DNA of 64,000 bases. It comes from G020354785 sp964534745 (GTDB lineage: Bacteria; Bacteroidota; Bacteroidia; Bacteroidales; UBA10428). Where the stretch lies: assembly GCA_964534745.1 (NCBI GenBank), contig CAZHQW010000002.1, positions 1 to 64,000 of the forward strand, read 5' to 3'. Each line of letters opens with the position of its first letter. Positions within the stretch are counted from its first letter, which is position 1. The notes under the pieces were generated by a model that searched no databases, was not told the DNA's origin, and was given only the letters and a program-made list of their open reading frames with translations. Both the position numbers and the translations under genes were made by a program. Below are positions 63,216-64,000 of this stretch, piece after piece.

Positions 63216-64000
63216 ATGAAATTTAAAAAGCGTAACCCTAAATTCACGGTAATGTTGCTGATACTGGCTGCATTTCATTTTACAGCCCATAATCAGCCTG
63301 CTGAAGATATTAAAACTATTTTTCTTGAAGCCGAGTCCTATTATTTATTTGAAGAATATAAGGACGCTTTGCCATTGTATCAGAAAATACTGGCCGAAGA
63401 TCCTGAAAATTATAATATCAACTATAAGGTTGGTATATGCTATCTTAATGATCCTTATTTGAATAACAAGTCAGTCAAGTACTTGGAAAAGGCAGCGGCT
63501 CATATTGATCCTAAATGTAACCAGAACTCCCTGAAAGAGCGACATGCACCGCCCGAGGCTCTTTTCTTCCTGGGGAACGCATATCTTATTAATAACAGGC
63601 TGGATGAAGCAATAGGAATATATAAAAAATTTCTGGAAATACTCGATCCTGAAATATATGACGATGAATTGGTGAAGAACCACATTAAATCCTGTGAAAC
63701 AGCAATGAAACTGAAATCCAGTCCCGATTACGTGATTACGGAAAATCTTGGTGAAATTATCAACAGCCAGTTCTCAGATATTAATCCGGTTATTTCAGGA
63801 GATGAGTCAACGCTTGTATTCACCAGAAAGCTAAGATTTTATGATGCTGTATTTTATTCAAAAAAAGTGGATGGTAACTGGGGATACCCGGTAAATCTGA
63901 CACCTGACTTTGCGCTTGACGGAAATTCCTATTCAACGGGCCTTTCATATAAAGGAGATGAGATTTTTGTATACAGAAGTGATGGATATGACGGTAATAT
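63216..64000 (+). CDS. TPR/PD40 protein, PorE-like, N-terminal fragment
   Basis: Open from the ATG at 63216 to the window end (261 codons, still open). Signal peptide (about 1-27), then TPR repeats (about 33-155; YYLFEEYKDALPLYQKILAEDPENYNINYKVGICYL trimmed to its landmark EDPENYNINYKVGICYL; FFLGNAYLINNRLDEAIGIYK), then the first blades of a PD40/WD40-like propeller (about 175 on; INPVISGDESTLVFTRK). This order is that of PorE and related T9SS envelope proteins, which continue with an OmpA-like peptidoglycan-binding domain; that part lies beyond the window. Many Bacteroidota have several such proteins, so the PorE assignment is tentative. Confidence 0.75.
   Translation, partial: MKFKKRNPKFTVMLLILAAFHFTAHNQPAEDIKTIFLEAESYYLFEEYKDALPLYQKILAEDPENYNINYKVGICYLNDPYLNNKSVKYLEKAAAHIDPKCNQNSLKERHAPPEALFFLGNAYLINNRLDEAIGIYKKFLEILDPEIYDDELVKNHIKSCETAMKLKSSPDYVITENLGEIINSQFSDINPVISGDESTLVFTRKLRFYDAVFYSKKVDGNWGYPVNLTPDFALDGNSYSTGLSYKGDEIFVYRSDGYDGN

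Overview
The window looks like a chromosomal scaffold from a Bacteroidota bacterium, probably a Bacteroidales/Marinilabiliales-type lineage. The evidence is type IX secretion (T9SS) parts and cargo (a DUF5103 plug protein, PorP/SprF, a type A and a type B C-terminal sorting domain, a PorE-like TPR/PD40 protein), a carboxypeptidase-regulatory-domain TonB receptor, a two-component-propeller sensor, an OlsB/GlsB-like lipid N-acyltransferase and several candidate -7 boxes of the TAnnTTTG kind. A run of exactly 100 N (31974-32073) shows this is a scaffolded draft or metagenome assembly. I see no phage, insertion sequence, CRISPR array, rRNA or tRNA; the content is chromosomal housekeeping plus cell-envelope genes.

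Layout. 1-381 is the tail of a GH94 phosphorylase, followed on the same strand by a small Cys-rich membrane protein (385-603, NqrM-like). 566-7545 is a complete minus-strand nqrABCDEF-apbE operon for the sodium-pumping NADH:quinone oxidoreductase and its flavin transferase. 7642-12260 carries the T9SS plug protein, a DUF2271-like lipoprotein and a TonB-dependent receptor. 12257-14357 has P5C dehydrogenase and the divisome protein DivIC. 14649-18053 is a large secreted CotH-type protein. 18092-27345 is a minus-strand block: glycosyltransferase, OmpH/Skp, PorP/SprF and a 2021-residue PKD-repeat surface protein. 27475-31973 is another giant secreted repeat protein cut by the N gap. 32181-33092 is proline dehydrogenase, the partner of the P5C dehydrogenase 18 kb away.

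33097-39229 is an envelope stretch: a VWA protein, two WG-repeat lipoproteins in tandem and a TonB-C protein with an acidic linker. 39300-45342 holds transketolase and a YhaN/YhaO (SbcC/SbcD-like) pair. 45497-51898 holds YchF, an apparently dead PafA-type alkaline phosphatase, a subtilase with a beta-barrel partner, and ribokinase. 52283-58289 holds a lipid N-acyltransferase, a propeller-SpoIIE sensor phosphatase and a convergent hybrid histidine kinase whose ATP-binding G boxes look lost. 58528-64000 holds two unknown secreted proteins, a TPR protein, a GT2 fused to a remnant phosphoglycosyltransferase, and a PorE-like protein cut by the window end.

How they work together: Na+-NQR makes the sodium gradient and ApbE flavinylates NqrB and NqrC. 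The T9SS genes export and anchor the giant CotH, PKD and related proteins, with PorP/SprF serving the type B cargo. PutA-type activities feed proline to glutamate. The most unusual signals are two proteins that keep their fold signatures but have lost catalytic residues (46699-48357 and 56538-58289), the inverted NqrM-like gene facing apbE, a perfect flavinylation-like motif in the DUF2271 lipoprotein, and a GT2/phosphoglycosyltransferase fusion with its core deleted.
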